Shown here: positions 9,149 to 20,073 of the stretch, one piece after another
How the letters are laid out: the number at the start of each line of letters is the position of its first letter
Numbering within the stretch: the first letter of the stretch is position 1
Assembly (NCBI GenBank): GCA_018668595.1
Contig: JABJCP010000033.1
Location: 1-64,000 of the forward strand
Reading direction: 5' to 3'
Source of the DNA: Candidatus Woesearchaeota archaeon
Lineage (GTDB): Archaea > Nanobdellota > Nanobdellia > Woesearchaeales > UBA11576
Length of the DNA: 64,000 nucleotides
Position numbers and translations under genes: made by a program
The notes under the pieces: model-generated
Databases searched by the model: none
What the model saw: only the letters and a program-made list of their open reading frames with translations
What the model was told of the DNA's origin: nothing

Positions 9149-9898
9149 TTATTTTGGTTTTGCCAATTTCCAAAAAGCATTAAAATAAGATTTAAATCCC
9201 TTACTTACTTCTTTGTCTTCTATTGCCAATGCGATCGAATCTTTACTTAGAAAAAAAATAAATGATTTATTTTTGTAAAATAGAATAATCATATTGTTCA
9301 TTAAATATTCTGGCAGGAATCTGATTTTAGATTTAGAATAAATGTTTTTAACCAGTAACTCTTTAGCGTCTTGATTTACCAACATTTTTACTTTAATTCC
9401 TTTCTTTGCCCTTTGTCTATGATAATTTTCAAAGAACTCTCTAACTCCTGGAAGATTTAGGCCATAATTAACTCCAATAACATAATATTCTTCTCCTTTT
9501 TTTAGTTCTTCTAAAATTGCTTTGTAAATATTTTTTATGGCAATTAATCCTCTGTACAAAACAGCTTTACTATCTTCTTTTTGTAAATAATTTTCTAATA
9601 GAGGAATTGTTTTTTCAAGCTCTTTTTTTTGTTGTTCTACTTTTGCTGTTTTTTCATTAAAGAAATCCATTAATCTTTTTGGTTCCATTGCTTGAAAATG
9701 TTTTTTCTTTTCTTTTATTATAGATCCAACAATTCCTTTTTTCTGCAGCCTTGCACAAATTTCATATACTTTCGACGATGAAACTCCTGCTTCATTTGCA
9801 AGTTTTGTTTTTCTTGCTTCTCCAAGTTTAAGCAAAGCTAAGTAAACTTTAATTTCTCCTTCTGTCAATCCAATCTCTCTAAGTATTTGTTTATTCAC
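9149..9898 (-). CDS. TrmB-family transcriptional regulator
   Basis: N-terminal HTH LREIGLTEGEIKVYLALLKLGEARKTKLANEAGVSSSKVYEI; C-terminal effector-type domain. Confidence 0.88.
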   Translation of the reverse strand: MNKQILREIGLTEGEIKVYLALLKLGEARKTKLANEAGVSSSKVYEICARLQKKGIVGSIIKEKKKHFQAMEPKRLMDFFNEKTAKVEQQKKELEKTIPLLENYLQKEDSKAVLYRGLIAIKNIYKAILEELKKGEEYYVIGVNYGLNLPGVREFFENYHRQRAKKGIKVKMLVNQDAKELLVKNIYSKSKIRFLPEYLMNNMIILFYKNKSFIFFLSKDSIALAIEDKEVSKGFKSYFNAFWKLAKPK

Positions 9899-9939
9899 AT
9901 TACTGATATTCTTTTCAATCTTTAAATACTTTACTATTT

Positions 9940-9962
9940 TTAGCCCCCTTATGGGGCGCTAA
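9940..9962. promoter_or_regulatory. Palindrome TTAGCCCCCTTATGGGGCGCTAA between divergent promoters
   Basis: Inverted repeat between the TATA-like boxes of the TrmB gene (-) and ORF 10021 (+). Confidence 0.6.
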
Positions 9963-10020
9963 GTATTAAATAGAATGCAGTTACAACTAAACAATAGTCA
10001 AACAAACAAGAGGTAATAAA

Positions 10021-10911
10021 ATGACAGAACAACAACCAAAAACAAAAACAGATGTAAAACCAGAATTCAAAATAAGAAAAACTAAATGCCTAGGATATCC
10101 TATTAGTGAAAGACATAACCTATTAACCCCTCAACTCACAGAAGAACAAATTTTATCACTTGCACAAAAAGTTCCACAAGAAAACTGGAAAATAAGTTCA
10201 GACATTCTAGATAGATGTGTAAACCTAGAGGGATACTTATCTAACGCAGGAAGAATTAATATCGGAATTCCACAGAACAAATATTTAGGTTTTGGTCCAC
10301 AAGTACAAAAAGTAGATGTGTATTCTGCTAGATTTACTTTTTTATATGAACCTGGAAATATTACTGATTTTGATTATTTTTTTAAGGGAATTACTTATGG
10401 AAAAAATCTTCGTGATTTTTATGAATCAATTGTCCCCCTAGCCTTAAGAAGAAAAAAAGCAAAAGAAAAAGCAGAAGAGGAAGCTAAAAATAAAGCAGAT
10501 AAGAAAACAAAAATTAGCACATTAAAAAAACTTGAAAATATTATAGGTAAAAAGGAGGAACTATCTGAAAAAGATATATTGCATTTAGCTCAAGCAGTAA
10601 AACCAGATAACTGGAATACATTTTGGAATCATATTGAAGGCAGAATTGAAAGAACAGATATCCACATTAGAGTAGAAGATCCGAGAAAAAAATACATTTT
10701 GTTCGGTCCAATTACACAAAAAGTTGAAGTTGGTCTTTTATATAGCGGGATGATGTGGCCTACTTTATTTAAAGAAAATATAGCAGATACTAAACTGCAA
10801 GATTTTTATCATCAAACACACCAATCAACCGAAAAATCAAAAAAAAATTATCAAGCTGAAATGTTATCAGACAGTTTTGAAAAAATTCAAAAAGCAACAA
10901 ACGATAATTGA
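10021..10911 (+). CDS. Uncharacterised protein with internal duplication
   Basis: 296-aa ORF preceded by aagaggtaataa; two repeat units (see findings). Confidence 0.75.
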   Translation: MTEQQPKTKTDVKPEFKIRKTKCLGYPISERHNLLTPQLTEEQILSLAQKVPQENWKISSDILDRCVNLEGYLSNAGRINIGIPQNKYLGFGPQVQKVDVYSARFTFLYEPGNITDFDYFFKGITYGKNLRDFYESIVPLALRRKKAKEKAEEEAKNKADKKTKISTLKKLENIIGKKEELSEKDILHLAQAVKPDNWNTFWNHIEGRIERTDIHIRVEDPRKKYILFGPITQKVEVGLLYSGMMWPTLFKENIADTKLQDFYHQTHQSTEKSKKNYQAEMLSDSFEKIQKATNDN

Positions 10912-10956
10912 ATATTATGATGCTCAGAAAAAAAAATATAAAAAAAGGTTAGAAAA

Positions 10957-11607
10957 ATGGACACAAAAATTAAACAGTTAATGCCTGGTGAATTAACTTT
11001 ATTAGAAACACCAAAATTATACAAAAGAGCAACAAAAGTACTAAACAGGATTAAAGAAAATAAAACTACATACAGAGAATTAAATAGAACCAACTTAAGA
11101 GGAATTAGCTTAGATATACAAAATCCTCACTTAAGAGATATTGATTTCGCCAAGGGAATAACAATTTTAGCAAGAAAATCAGAAGCATACGGTTTTGCAT
11201 TAGACCCCCTAATATTAAATGCATATAAAGGAGAAAGTCTTGGTTTAGATCTAGAAAAAGAAAAAAAATGTGATTTGCTAAGTTTTTATAGAAAATTTTG
11301 GATAGGCAAATTGGAAGAAGATTTCGAAATAACTAAGAGAAGATTGTTCAAAGAAAATTCTATTACTAAAACATACTTGGGAACAATACATATGGATAGC
11401 CCTTTACCAGATCCAATCGAAGATGAAAAAAATAAAGGTTACATACTTACAGTCGGAGGAACAATGTACATTAAACGAAAGCAAGTACAGTTTGATCAAC
11501 CCAAAACAGAATTAATATTTCCACAGACCGCAGTATATCCTCTTTATCAAGAAGATCTAGACGAACTAGTAGAACTTTATTCTAAAACAAAAAGGTTTCG
11601 CAAGTAA
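10957..11607 (+). CDS. Uncharacterised protein
   Basis: 216-aa ORF directly downstream of 10021, same strand. Confidence 0.7.
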   Translation: MDTKIKQLMPGELTLLETPKLYKRATKVLNRIKENKTTYRELNRTNLRGISLDIQNPHLRDIDFAKGITILARKSEAYGFALDPLILNAYKGESLGLDLEKEKKCDLLSFYRKFWIGKLEEDFEITKRRLFKENSITKTYLGTIHMDSPLPDPIEDEKNKGYILTVGGTMYIKRKQVQFDQPKTELIFPQTAVYPLYQEDLDELVELYSKTKRFRK

Positions 11608-11877
11608 AATAATTAGTGTTGACTTCTCCATTCACCATTCTAAAACAACAAAAAACACACTAAAAATTCCAAAAATTTCGCACAAAAACCAAACTTCTTT
11701 CAACTCATTTATTAACATTTTAAAAATTCATACAACCAAACCACAAAACCCTCTAACTTTTCTAAAAATCTTTCTGAAATTTCCACTGAAAGTTTATAAA
11801 CCCAAACAAACACAATTATCGTCGAGAAAAAAAGGGATGAAAAAAAACAAAACTAAAAAACAAGAAAAATAGGTGAT

Positions 11878-13311
11878 TTGATGAAACAAAAAAAAATAAA
11901 AAACAAAAAAACAAAAAATAAAACAATTAAAAATAAATCAATAAACAAAATAAATTTAATTCTAATAACTCTGATATTATTCTCTTTTCTCACCCCTTTC
12001 GCCTTTGCCGCCCCTAATGATATCGTTATCAGCGAAGTATATCCAAATCCGATTTCATCAGAGACTGGCGGCGAGGCCATTATTCTATTTAATCCAACTG
12101 AAAACAAAATAAATTTAAGTCAATACGTAATTAAAACAGAATCATCCAACACAGACGTTATTTTTCCAGATAATAAAACAATTGAATCATATCATTACTT
12201 TCTAATTACTGATTCTGGATGGGGTGAAGCAAAAGATGATCCAACTTGGCCAAACGCAGACCTCCAAGATGCATTCACCCTATCCAATTCTAATGCAGGA
12301 GTTGCACTTGTAAAACAAGATCAAATTATCGACGCAGTTGGTTGGGGATCTTCTGAAAACATAGATGAAGGATTATTTGAAAATACACCTGTAAAAAATC
12401 CTAATGAAGGTAAAAGTATAACCCGATCAAATCTATTCACAGATTCAAACAACAACAGTGCAGATTTTGAATTAACAAACCCTACTCCAAAAAACTCAGA
12501 GTATTCAGAATTACCTCCAGAAAATCCAGATGAAGAAGAAGGCGAGGATATAGACATTGATGTTAATATAGATAATATTGCTCCAACCATAAATAAAATA
12601 ACAATCTTAACTGACGATGATGAGCTAGCAGACGATATTCAAATTGCTCCAAATCCCGGTTCAGAAAAAGAAATAGAAATTCAAACAACAATCACAGATC
12701 TTAATGGAATAGATGAAATAACACAAATAATAGCAAGTATAGACTCCATTAACTCGACAACAAATTTTACATTAATTCAAGAAATTAATGAAACAACAGC
12801 GCTATTCAATGGAACTATTTCAATTCCATTCTACATAACACCAGGAGAAACAAATCTTAAAATAACTGCCAATGATTCAGAATTAGATTCAGAATTAACA
12901 ACAAAATTCACAGTCCTTAGCGTTACTGCATTATCTGTAGATAGTAATTCGATTAAATTTTTAGATCCAATACCTAATGCGTTCACCAATCTACTAGGAG
13001 ACTTAAATTCACAAACCAACAACCCAACTATCAAAAATATAGGGAATACTAATTTAAATATTGGAATTTATGGCATGGATTTGACTAGTTCAACAAATAC
13101 TCTTGATGTAAATAATATTGAATACTCATTTACTGATGAAATTAATGAGCAAAATAGCATTTCACTTTCAAACGATTTAGTAATTAATAATCTAAACCTT
13201 ATTTATGGTAAACTTTCTGTTGCTCCATTGAGTTTTAGATTGTTTATTCCAGCGTCGACAAAAAGTGGAAATTATTCAGGAAGTGCTACTCTTGTTGCAT
13301 TAAGTGATTAA
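11878..13311 (+). CDS. Secreted lamin-tail-domain (LTD) protein
   Basis: Signal peptide LILITLILFSFLTPFAFAA then NDIVISEVYPNPISSETGGEAIILFNPTENKINLSQYVI. Confidence 0.8.
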   Translation: MMKQKKIKNKKTKNKTIKNKSINKINLILITLILFSFLTPFAFAAPNDIVISEVYPNPISSETGGEAIILFNPTENKINLSQYVIKTESSNTDVIFPDNKTIESYHYFLITDSGWGEAKDDPTWPNADLQDAFTLSNSNAGVALVKQDQIIDAVGWGSSENIDEGLFENTPVKNPNEGKSITRSNLFTDSNNNSADFELTNPTPKNSEYSELPPENPDEEEGEDIDIDVNIDNIAPTINKITILTDDDELADDIQIAPNPGSEKEIEIQTTITDLNGIDEITQIIASIDSINSTTNFTLIQEINETTALFNGTISIPFYITPGETNLKITANDSELDSELTTKFTVLSVTALSVDSNSIKFLDPIPNAFTNLLGDLNSQTNNPTIKNIGNTNLNIGIYGMDLTSSTNTLDVNNIEYSFTDEINEQNSISLSNDLVINNLNLIYGKLSVAPLSFRLFIPASTKSGNYSGSATLVALSD

Positions 13312-14161
13312 AATGCAAAAAAAAAAGAAGTTAAAAAAAATAAATTTTATTTTTTTGTTATTATTAATAGGATTACTTATTTATTCGAGTCAAGCTTCTG
13401 CGTTAGGAATAGGCGTTTCGCCAAACAAAATAGAATTTAAAGGTTTATTCCAAAATAGAACATATGGTGCTGAATTTACTATTTATAATCCAAATAATCA
13501 AGCCATAAATATAAAGTTTGAAGTTGCTGGTTTTGATTGTTTTGAATTTACTCCAAAAAAAATAAAAATAGAATCAAAAGACAACGCAAAAATTCTTTTA
13601 ACTTGCACAATAAAAGAGATGACAAACTCTGGAAGCTATGATTCTACAATAATTATCAAACCAGAATCAGATCAAAAAAACATAGGTATAATTCCTAGCG
13701 CAGGAATAATAGTAATAACCCAAGTTATAGGAACCAATTCAGAAAATCAAATAACAATTGCAAATCAAAGTAAAAAAATATTAAAAATAAACTCGCAAGA
13801 AAATAATAAATCAAAAATAAATTTATCAAAACTAAAATCTAAAGAACAAAACACCCTCAATAATAGCACCCATAATAATCAAGAAGAACAAGAAACTAAA
13901 GAAAACGAAAACGAAAAAAATATACAAAAAAATAAAAATATATTTACTCAAATAAAGTCAACTAATTATTTGATCTACGCAGGAATATTAATACTAATAA
14001 CCTTAATTACTTACTCATTGCTCGAATACAAAATAAAGAATAAACCAAATATACTAATAAATAAAAAACTAAGAATAGACTCTAAATTAAAAATTAAATC
14101 TAAAAAATCTATCGAACCAATCAAAAAAACAAAAACCAACATACAATTATCAAAAAAATGA
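13304..14161 (+). CDS. Secreted/membrane-anchored protein with Ig-like N-domain and C-terminal TM
   Basis: N-terminal signal, LGIGVSPNKIEFKGLFQNRTYGAEFTIYNPNNQAINI, TM YLIYAGILILITLITYSLL, basic tail. Confidence 0.7.
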   Translation: MIKMQKKKKLKKINFIFLLLLIGLLIYSSQASALGIGVSPNKIEFKGLFQNRTYGAEFTIYNPNNQAINIKFEVAGFDCFEFTPKKIKIESKDNAKILLTCTIKEMTNSGSYDSTIIIKPESDQKNIGIIPSAGIIVITQVIGTNSENQITIANQSKKILKINSQENNKSKINLSKLKSKEQNTLNNSTHNNQEEQETKENENEKNIQKNKNIFTQIKSTNYLIYAGILILITLITYSLLEYKIKNKPNILINKKLRIDSKLKIKSKKSIEPIKKTKTNIQLSKK

Positions 14162-14334
14162 AAGAAACAAAAAAAGATTTTACTAAAAAATGGGAAGTAT
14201 CTATCCTTAGATTAACCAACAATGGAGAACGATTTAAAGTAACTCGAAAGCATCCAGATCTTGCAATCTCAGAAACTAGAATTTACAGTTCTAAAGAAGA
14301 TGCGAAACATCAATTTGATGAGTGGTTAAAATAA
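14158..14334 (+). CDS. Small uncharacterised protein (58 aa)
   Basis: MKETKKDFTKKWEVSILRLTNNGERFKVTRKHPDLAISETRIYSSKEDAKHQFDEWLK; absent from the 60-aa-cutoff track; overlaps the previous stop. Confidence 0.6.
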   Translation: MKETKKDFTKKWEVSILRLTNNGERFKVTRKHPDLAISETRIYSSKEDAKHQFDEWLK

Positions 14335-14676
14335 ATCTAACATACTTTTTTTTAAAAGCTCTACTAACTCAGGTTGATCTCGTCTAAAAATATCAGGAAC
14401 TTCCATATTCAAAATACGTTTTTGTAAATAAATGCAAGGAAATCTTTTAGAAATTTCTATGCGTTGGTGTTCTTCCATAACAAAAACAATATCTGCCCAA
14501 GAAATATCTGATTTACAAACGGGTTTTTCATTAAAAAGTCCTGCAGATTTAGTCTCGAATAAATCTTTAAACAAATATTCTGCAGTTTTGCTTCTATGTT
14601 GATTTTGATTACAAATAAATAATGCTTTTTTCAATATGCTAACCTCTTCCCCTTTGAGAATGAAATAAATCTTCAA
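14326..14676 (-). CDS. Low-molecular-weight tyrosine-phosphatase-like protein
   Basis: KALFICNQNQHRSKTAEYLF P-loop-like motif; probably starts at the internal Met MLKKALF. Confidence 0.75.
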   Translation of the reverse strand: MKIYFILKGEEVSILKKALFICNQNQHRSKTAEYLFKDLFETKSAGLFNEKPVCKSDISWADIVFVMEEHQRIEISKRFPCIYLQKRILNMEVPDIFRRDQPELVELLKKSMLDLF

Positions 14677-16402
14677 TCAACTCAATATCACTTACTTCAT
14701 CTGCTCGTCGATCTTCCCTTAATCTAATCAATCTAGGAAAACGAAGAGCAAATCCTGATGAATAATTTGGACTATGTTGAATTTCTTCGTAATTAACTTC
14801 GATAACAACAACAGGCTTTATTTTTACTTCTCGACCTTTTTCTTTAATAATGTGAGGTTTTAATAATTCAGTCATTTCTCCAAAACTTGTTCCTTCTTCT
14901 TTTAATTCTTTAATTCCAGTTCCTACTTTTCCAATTTCTAAAAATTCACCAGTATCTGGATCAACGCAAGCAAGAGTATAACTAGTTAACCAGCCTCCTC
15001 TTTTTCCAGTTCCCCATTCTGCAGCTACAATTACTAAATCCAAAGATTCCATAACTGGTTTTACTTTAACCCCATAGCCAACTCTACTTCCAGGTTTGTA
15101 AATTCCATCTAAATTTTTCATCATAATTCCTTCTTCACCTGCTGCTAATGCTTCTTCATAGAAATTTTGTGCTTCTTGTTCATCAGAAGTTATTATTTGT
15201 TTGGCATAAATTATTTTATAAGGTACGGGTTTAATTATTTTTTCAAGTATTTCTCGTCGAAATTTAAACGGTTTTTTGATAATATTTTCCCCATTAAAAT
15301 TCATTATATCAAAAACATTGAGTTCCACAGGAAATTGATTTGCCAACTCACCAATATTATATTTTCTCTTAATTCGTTGAGATATTTTTTGAAAAGGAAG
15401 ATACTTTTTAGTTTTTTGATCATAACCAACTGCTTCTGAATCTAGAATAAATGAATCTGCATCAATATTTTCTTTAACATATTCAACAACTTCAGGAAAT
15501 TGAGTTGTTACATCTTCAAGTCTTCGAGTATAAAGAATTATTTTTCCATCAAACTTATGAATTTGCATTCTAAATCCATCATATTTAAATTCTAATGCTG
15601 CAGGCTTACCAACTTTTTCAAATGCATCTGCAATAACAGTTACTTTTTGGTATAACATAACTTTAATTGGATTTCCAACAGACAATTCTAACTTTTTTAA
15701 ACCTTCTACGCCTTCTTCTTTTGCAATACGTGCAACTTTTGCAAAGTCATTAACCACATCAAATGCTTCTTGAACAATATTAACAAATTTATTATATTGT
15801 TCACGATCATCAGGAGTTATTGCTTTTGTTTCAGAATCATAATTTACTTTAATTTCTTCTTCAAAGTTTGCCCACACAATTGCATCACGAATTATTCCTT
15901 CACCAATTCCTACCCTCAAGTCTTCAAGAACATTTCTAACAATATATCTTGCTTCTGTAGGACTAGCACTAGTCAATAATTCAGAAATTAACCCAACTTT
16001 ATGATCAACAGATCCTGTGCCTTCAAGAGTTGTTAGTTTTCGCATATTATCAAAAACTTTTTTAACATTTAGCTCTGTTTGAAATAAAGTAACTTGTCTT
16101 TTAGTTTTGACTAATTCTTCTGCCACTCGACCCAAATCACCCATTTTTTTCCAGGTTTCTTCAATAGTATCCACGCTTCGGCCAGTACTTTTAGAAATTG
16201 CTTTTATTACCATCTTTGTAGCAACACCTATTTTTCGCTCATCCCAACTAGGAAAAATTCGACCCTGCAACAATAAAATAATCATCGACAAATCAGAAAC
16301 AATTGTTTTTTTAAGAAATTTTGAAACTAAGTAAGTCTTTTCTAGTCGTTTGGATGTCGACTCGATTTTTTCATATAGTTCTACTAGTTCTTTATAATGC
16401 AT
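14639..16402 (-). CDS. lig: ATP-dependent DNA ligase
   Basis: ALEFKYDGFRMQIH (KxDG), FILDSEAVGYD, EGIMMKNLDGIYKPGSR, LKVKP-type motif GVKVKPV. Confidence 0.95.
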   Translation of the reverse strand: MHYKELVELYEKIESTSKRLEKTYLVSKFLKKTIVSDLSMIILLLQGRIFPSWDERKIGVATKMVIKAISKSTGRSVDTIEETWKKMGDLGRVAEELVKTKRQVTLFQTELNVKKVFDNMRKLTTLEGTGSVDHKVGLISELLTSASPTEARYIVRNVLEDLRVGIGEGIIRDAIVWANFEEEIKVNYDSETKAITPDDREQYNKFVNIVQEAFDVVNDFAKVARIAKEEGVEGLKKLELSVGNPIKVMLYQKVTVIADAFEKVGKPAALEFKYDGFRMQIHKFDGKIILYTRRLEDVTTQFPEVVEYVKENIDADSFILDSEAVGYDQKTKKYLPFQKISQRIKRKYNIGELANQFPVELNVFDIMNFNGENIIKKPFKFRREILEKIIKPVPYKIIYAKQIITSDEQEAQNFYEEALAAGEEGIMMKNLDGIYKPGSRVGYGVKVKPVMESLDLVIVAAEWGTGKRGGWLTSYTLACVDPDTGEFLEIGKVGTGIKELKEEGTSFGEMTELLKPHIIKEKGREVKIKPVVVIEVNYEEIQHSPNYSSGFALRFPRLIRLREDRRADEVSDIELIEDLFHSQRGRG

Positions 16403-16556
16403 TTTATATTCTAAAAGAATTAATTCTGGTTTATATATATTATTGTTAATAAATGCTAAAACAAGGTAAAATACAGCAAGTATGCAGTAAGTTTAAATAC
16501 TAAAAATCCAATACACTTATTTAAGTCATGCAATTCAAATAAAAAGAGGTTTAAAA

Positions 16557-17819
16557 ATGGGCTTTCCAGCAGAGAAAATAATCACTGACTTCAATCCCCA
16601 CACATTAACAGATCCAATTAAAAAAAAAATAGACTTTGTTCTAAAAAATTTCTCAGGTCTTAAAAGAAACAATGATAAATCTCACAAACCAGTAACTTTT
16701 AACTATTTAATTGATAAAAAATATCCTAAAAAAGAATTATTTGATAAATTAAATTCATTTTATTATGAATTAAAACATGAATTAGAACAAATATATTTAC
16801 CCTGGGAAAATTTCATAAAAGCAATTAATTATTTTAGAAATTCAAAAGAAAAAAAAACAATTTATTCTATTTATGTATCTGTAGATCAAGAAATAAATAC
16901 TCAAAAATTAATTGAAAATTTATTAAGAAAAGTTAATTTAAAAAAAGATGTTCCAAGAATAACTGATGAAAAAAGAAGTAAAAAACGAGTAGAAGATATA
17001 TCTCCTAAAGTATTTAAACTAATAAATAAATATTTTGGAAATAGAGACTTAATTGCAAAAACAAACGCATCAGGACAATTTCTTATTCTTAATGCTTCTG
17101 CTAAAAAAAATATAGGAGAATTTAGACTTTATCTAGACGTAAAACAAAATTATTGCATTGAATTTATGGAAAATATAAGTTTAAAAATTATAAAAAAAGT
17201 AGATTCGTTTACAGAAGTTAAAGCAACAACCATAGGTGGAAAAAACAGAGAAGATTCAATAGTTATTTATTTCACAGACAGATTAACAAAAAACGAATTA
17301 AAAATTGTTCTTGAATCAATTAACGAAATATATGACGAATATTTGAAAAAAGGATTAAAAGACTTGTTTGAAACCTATGATTTATTTATTCCTTGGGGTA
17401 GCAGGATATTTATTAAAGGACAACGCAGACCAATAGGTTTAATATCTCATCACCCTCTAAGATCTTCTCGAGAAGATTTAATGATCTACTACAACAAAAC
17501 TAGCAAAAAGGGTTCGACAACTCATGATGTTTTAAATACAATAATAGAAATTGCTAAAGAATTACAAATAGAAACAAAAAGCAAGAAAAAAATTGCAGAG
17601 ATTATCACAAACTCGAAATTAGGAATAACATGGGGACATGTATCTGAAGCAACAGAGTTTAGAAAAAAACTCCTAGCAGATAAACTTAAATTCTCAGATT
17701 ATATGCTTGAGTGTATGGAACAAATAAAAAAAGTAATTCCTGATAAATATAAACGTCGACCAGGTTTTTTAGAAAAATTAGATCAAAAATTCAACATTCT
17801 TAGTACAAAATTTAATTAG
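16557..17819 (+). CDS. Uncharacterised protein (420 aa)
   Basis: Long ORF preceded by aaagaggtttaaaaatg. Confidence 0.75.
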   Translation: MGFPAEKIITDFNPHTLTDPIKKKIDFVLKNFSGLKRNNDKSHKPVTFNYLIDKKYPKKELFDKLNSFYYELKHELEQIYLPWENFIKAINYFRNSKEKKTIYSIYVSVDQEINTQKLIENLLRKVNLKKDVPRITDEKRSKKRVEDISPKVFKLINKYFGNRDLIAKTNASGQFLILNASAKKNIGEFRLYLDVKQNYCIEFMENISLKIIKKVDSFTEVKATTIGGKNREDSIVIYFTDRLTKNELKIVLESINEIYDEYLKKGLKDLFETYDLFIPWGSRIFIKGQRRPIGLISHHPLRSSREDLMIYYNKTSKKGSTTHDVLNTIIEIAKELQIETKSKKKIAEIITNSKLGITWGHVSEATEFRKKLLADKLKFSDYMLECMEQIKKVIPDKYKRRPGFLEKLDQKFNILSTKFN

Positions 17820-17885
17820 ATATAATAAGGTAAATAACAAAACATACAACAACATTTATAAATAAAGAAATCTCCTTCTAATATA

Positions 17886-18578
17886 ATGGAAACCTTTGAA
17901 GCCATTGAAAAGAGACGCACTTGTAGAAAGTATCTTAATTCCCCTATTGAATGGGAAAAAGTCGGCAATATTCTATTAGCTGGATCTATGGCACCATCTG
18001 CAGGAAATCTACAAGATTGGAAGTTTATCGTCGTGACAAATAAAGAAAAAAGAAGAGCAGTTTCTAAAGCATGTCTTAAACAATTCTGGATGGAAGAAGC
18101 ACCAGTACACATCGTTGTTTGTTCTGAACCTAAAAAATGCGAAAGATTTTATGGTCTTAGAGGAGACAAATTATATTCTATTCAAAATGCAGCAGCAGCA
18201 ATACAAAATATGCTTATTGCGGCAACAGATCAAGGATTAAGTAGTGCATGGATAGGTGCTTTTGATGAAGATGAACTAGTAAAAGTTCTTAACATTCCAA
18301 AATATGCTAGACCTCAAGCAATTATTCCTATTGGTTATCCTGCAGGAGAACCAAATAAACCTGCTAAATTCAGTTTAGTAGATCTTGTTTTCTTAGACAA
18401 CTGGGGAGGAAAAATTGTTAATGTTGATTTAGTTATGGATTACTGGAGCGAAGTTATACGTAACAAAATTATTGAAGCAAAAGAAACTCTTGAAAATGAA
18501 GGAAAATCATTTGGTTCTGAATTCTTGAAAAAAAGTAAAGAAAAACTGAATAAATTAACAAAAAAACCTAAGAAATAA
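17886..18578 (+). CDS. Nitroreductase-family protein
   Basis: METFEAIEKRRTCRKYLN, APSAGNLQDWKFIVV, IPIGYPAGEPNKP. Confidence 0.9.
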   Translation: METFEAIEKRRTCRKYLNSPIEWEKVGNILLAGSMAPSAGNLQDWKFIVVTNKEKRRAVSKACLKQFWMEEAPVHIVVCSEPKKCERFYGLRGDKLYSIQNAAAAIQNMLIAATDQGLSSAWIGAFDEDELVKVLNIPKYARPQAIIPIGYPAGEPNKPAKFSLVDLVFLDNWGGKIVNVDLVMDYWSEVIRNKIIEAKETLENEGKSFGSEFLKKSKEKLNKLTKKPKK

Positions 18579-18681
18579 AAAAAATAATCCATATTTTAAT
18601 TCTAATTTTTCTAAAACATATACAAACTAATTCAAACAAAAATAGTTAGTTCAATTTCAATAGAAATAATAATTCAAAAAA

Positions 18682-18782
18682 AAAGAAAAAAAGCTCCATT
18701 GCCAAACGGCAATGAAGACAGATAATTGCCTTCATCAATTAAGTTGTTGGGGGTGGTTAAAAAATGAAGGCCAGAAAGGAGC
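18682..18782 (-). ncRNA. C-rich-loop small RNA candidate
   Basis: Minus strand: GCTCC/GGAGC closing; GCCTTCAT (18771-18764) / ATGAAGGC (18735-18728) stem with loop containing CCACCCCCAACAAC; terminator hairpin CATTGCC-GTTT-GGCAATG then GAGCTTTTTTTC. Confidence 0.65.
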
Positions 18783-18845
18783 GTAATATACTTTATGATC
18801 TAAGTAAATATGATATAATCCTGACCCCTATAATAAAAAATTTGG

Positions 18846-18872
18846 CAGCCCTCAAAATATTTACTGAGCTGC
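18846..18872 (-). terminator. ftsZ terminator hairpin
   Basis: Minus strand GGCAGCTCA...TTGAGGGCTGCC followed by AAATTTTTT. Confidence 0.6.
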
Positions 18873-18891
18873 CTTATCACCTCTTCTGGTT

Positions 18892-19965
18892 TTATCTTAC
18901 GATATCTATCCCCAGCTCATTGCTAATATGTACTGCGTTATAACTTGGTTGTTTGTTATCATTTTTACCAAGTATCCATGGAGAGTTTACTCCTGTAATA
19001 ATTGACATCACAGTTAACTTACCTTTCATATCTTCTGAAACTCTTGCTCCCCATATTACATTTGCGTCTTGATCCATAGCTTCTGTAATCAAATCTCCAA
19101 CTCTAGAGATTTCATCCAATGTTAGATCTGGACCACCACTTACATGGATTATTGCTCCTGTTGCTCCTTCATAATTTATATCTAGTAGAGGGTTTGATAA
19201 AGCTCCTCTTACTGCTTCGTCTACTCTATTTGCAGTATCAGATGCTCCTACTCCAATTGCAGCAACTCCACCGTCTGTCATAATTGCTTTTACATCTGCA
19301 TAATCCAGGTTTACTAAACTTGGAATTGCAATTGTCTCAACTATTCCTTTAATCATTGTCGAGATTAATTCATTTGCTACAGCGAATGCTTGCTGCACTG
19401 GCAAATTTCCTGCAATAGCTACTAATCGATTATTATCAATTACAATTACAGTATCAGAAACTTGCCTTAGTCGTTGAAGTCCAAATTCGGCTTTGTCAAC
19501 TCTTGCTCGCTCTATTTTGAATGGCATTGTCACAGTTCCAATAACAATCGCACCTTGGTCTTTTGCTGCTTGAGCAATTACTGCTGCAGCACCTGTACCA
19601 GTTCCTCCACCCATTCCTGCACACACAAAAACCATGTCTGAGTCTTTTAGTGTTTCTTTTATTTTTTGCATACTCTCTTTTGCTGCTTCTGCTCCTTTTT
19701 CTGGGAAGCCTCCACAACCAAGTCCACGAGTAAGTTCTTTTCCAATCAAGAACTTTTTATCAGCATCTGTTATTTGAATATGTTGTTGGTCAGTATTACA
19801 AGCTAAAATTTCTGCGCCTTGTATGCCCTTTTTATAGAGCCAATTAACCATATTATTTCCTGCGCCTCCAACACCCATAACTTTAATGTTTGCCTGATTT
19901 ATTTCTATTTCCGTATTACAACATTGGTCAGCAGTCTTCAATGCGTTTTGTACTAAAAAATCCAT
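18892..19965 (-). CDS. ftsZ: Cell division GTPase FtsZ
   Basis: [32 protein letters not shown] tubulin signature. Confidence 0.97.
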   Translation of the reverse strand: MDFLVQNALKTADQCCNTEIEINQANIKVMGVGGAGNNMVNWLYKKGIQGAEILACNTDQQHIQITDADKKFLIGKELTRGLGCGGFPEKGAEAAKESMQKIKETLKDSDMVFVCAGMGGGTGTGAAAVIAQAAKDQGAIVIGTVTMPFKIERARVDKAEFGLQRLRQVSDTVIVIDNNRLVAIAGNLPVQQAFAVANELISTMIKGIVETIAIPSLVNLDYADVKAIMTDGGVAAIGVGASDTANRVDEAVRGALSNPLLDINYEGATGAIIHVSGGPDLTLDEISRVGDLITEAMDQDANVIWGARVSEDMKGKLTVMSIITGVNSPWILGKNDNKQPSYNAVHISNELGIDIVR

Positions 19966-20073
19966 TTTAAAAAACCCCCTTTATTCGCCTTCGTTTTTTT
20001 ATTTTCAATTATAGAGTTAACTAACTAAACAGAAACATTTAAATAGTAGTTTAAACTCTATTCTACTTAAGAA

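Noticed and set aside
9062-9250. Plus-strand 62-aa ORF
   Set aside because: Begins within the T-loop insert and 3' exon of the tRNA-Arg-like gene and runs antisense into TrmB
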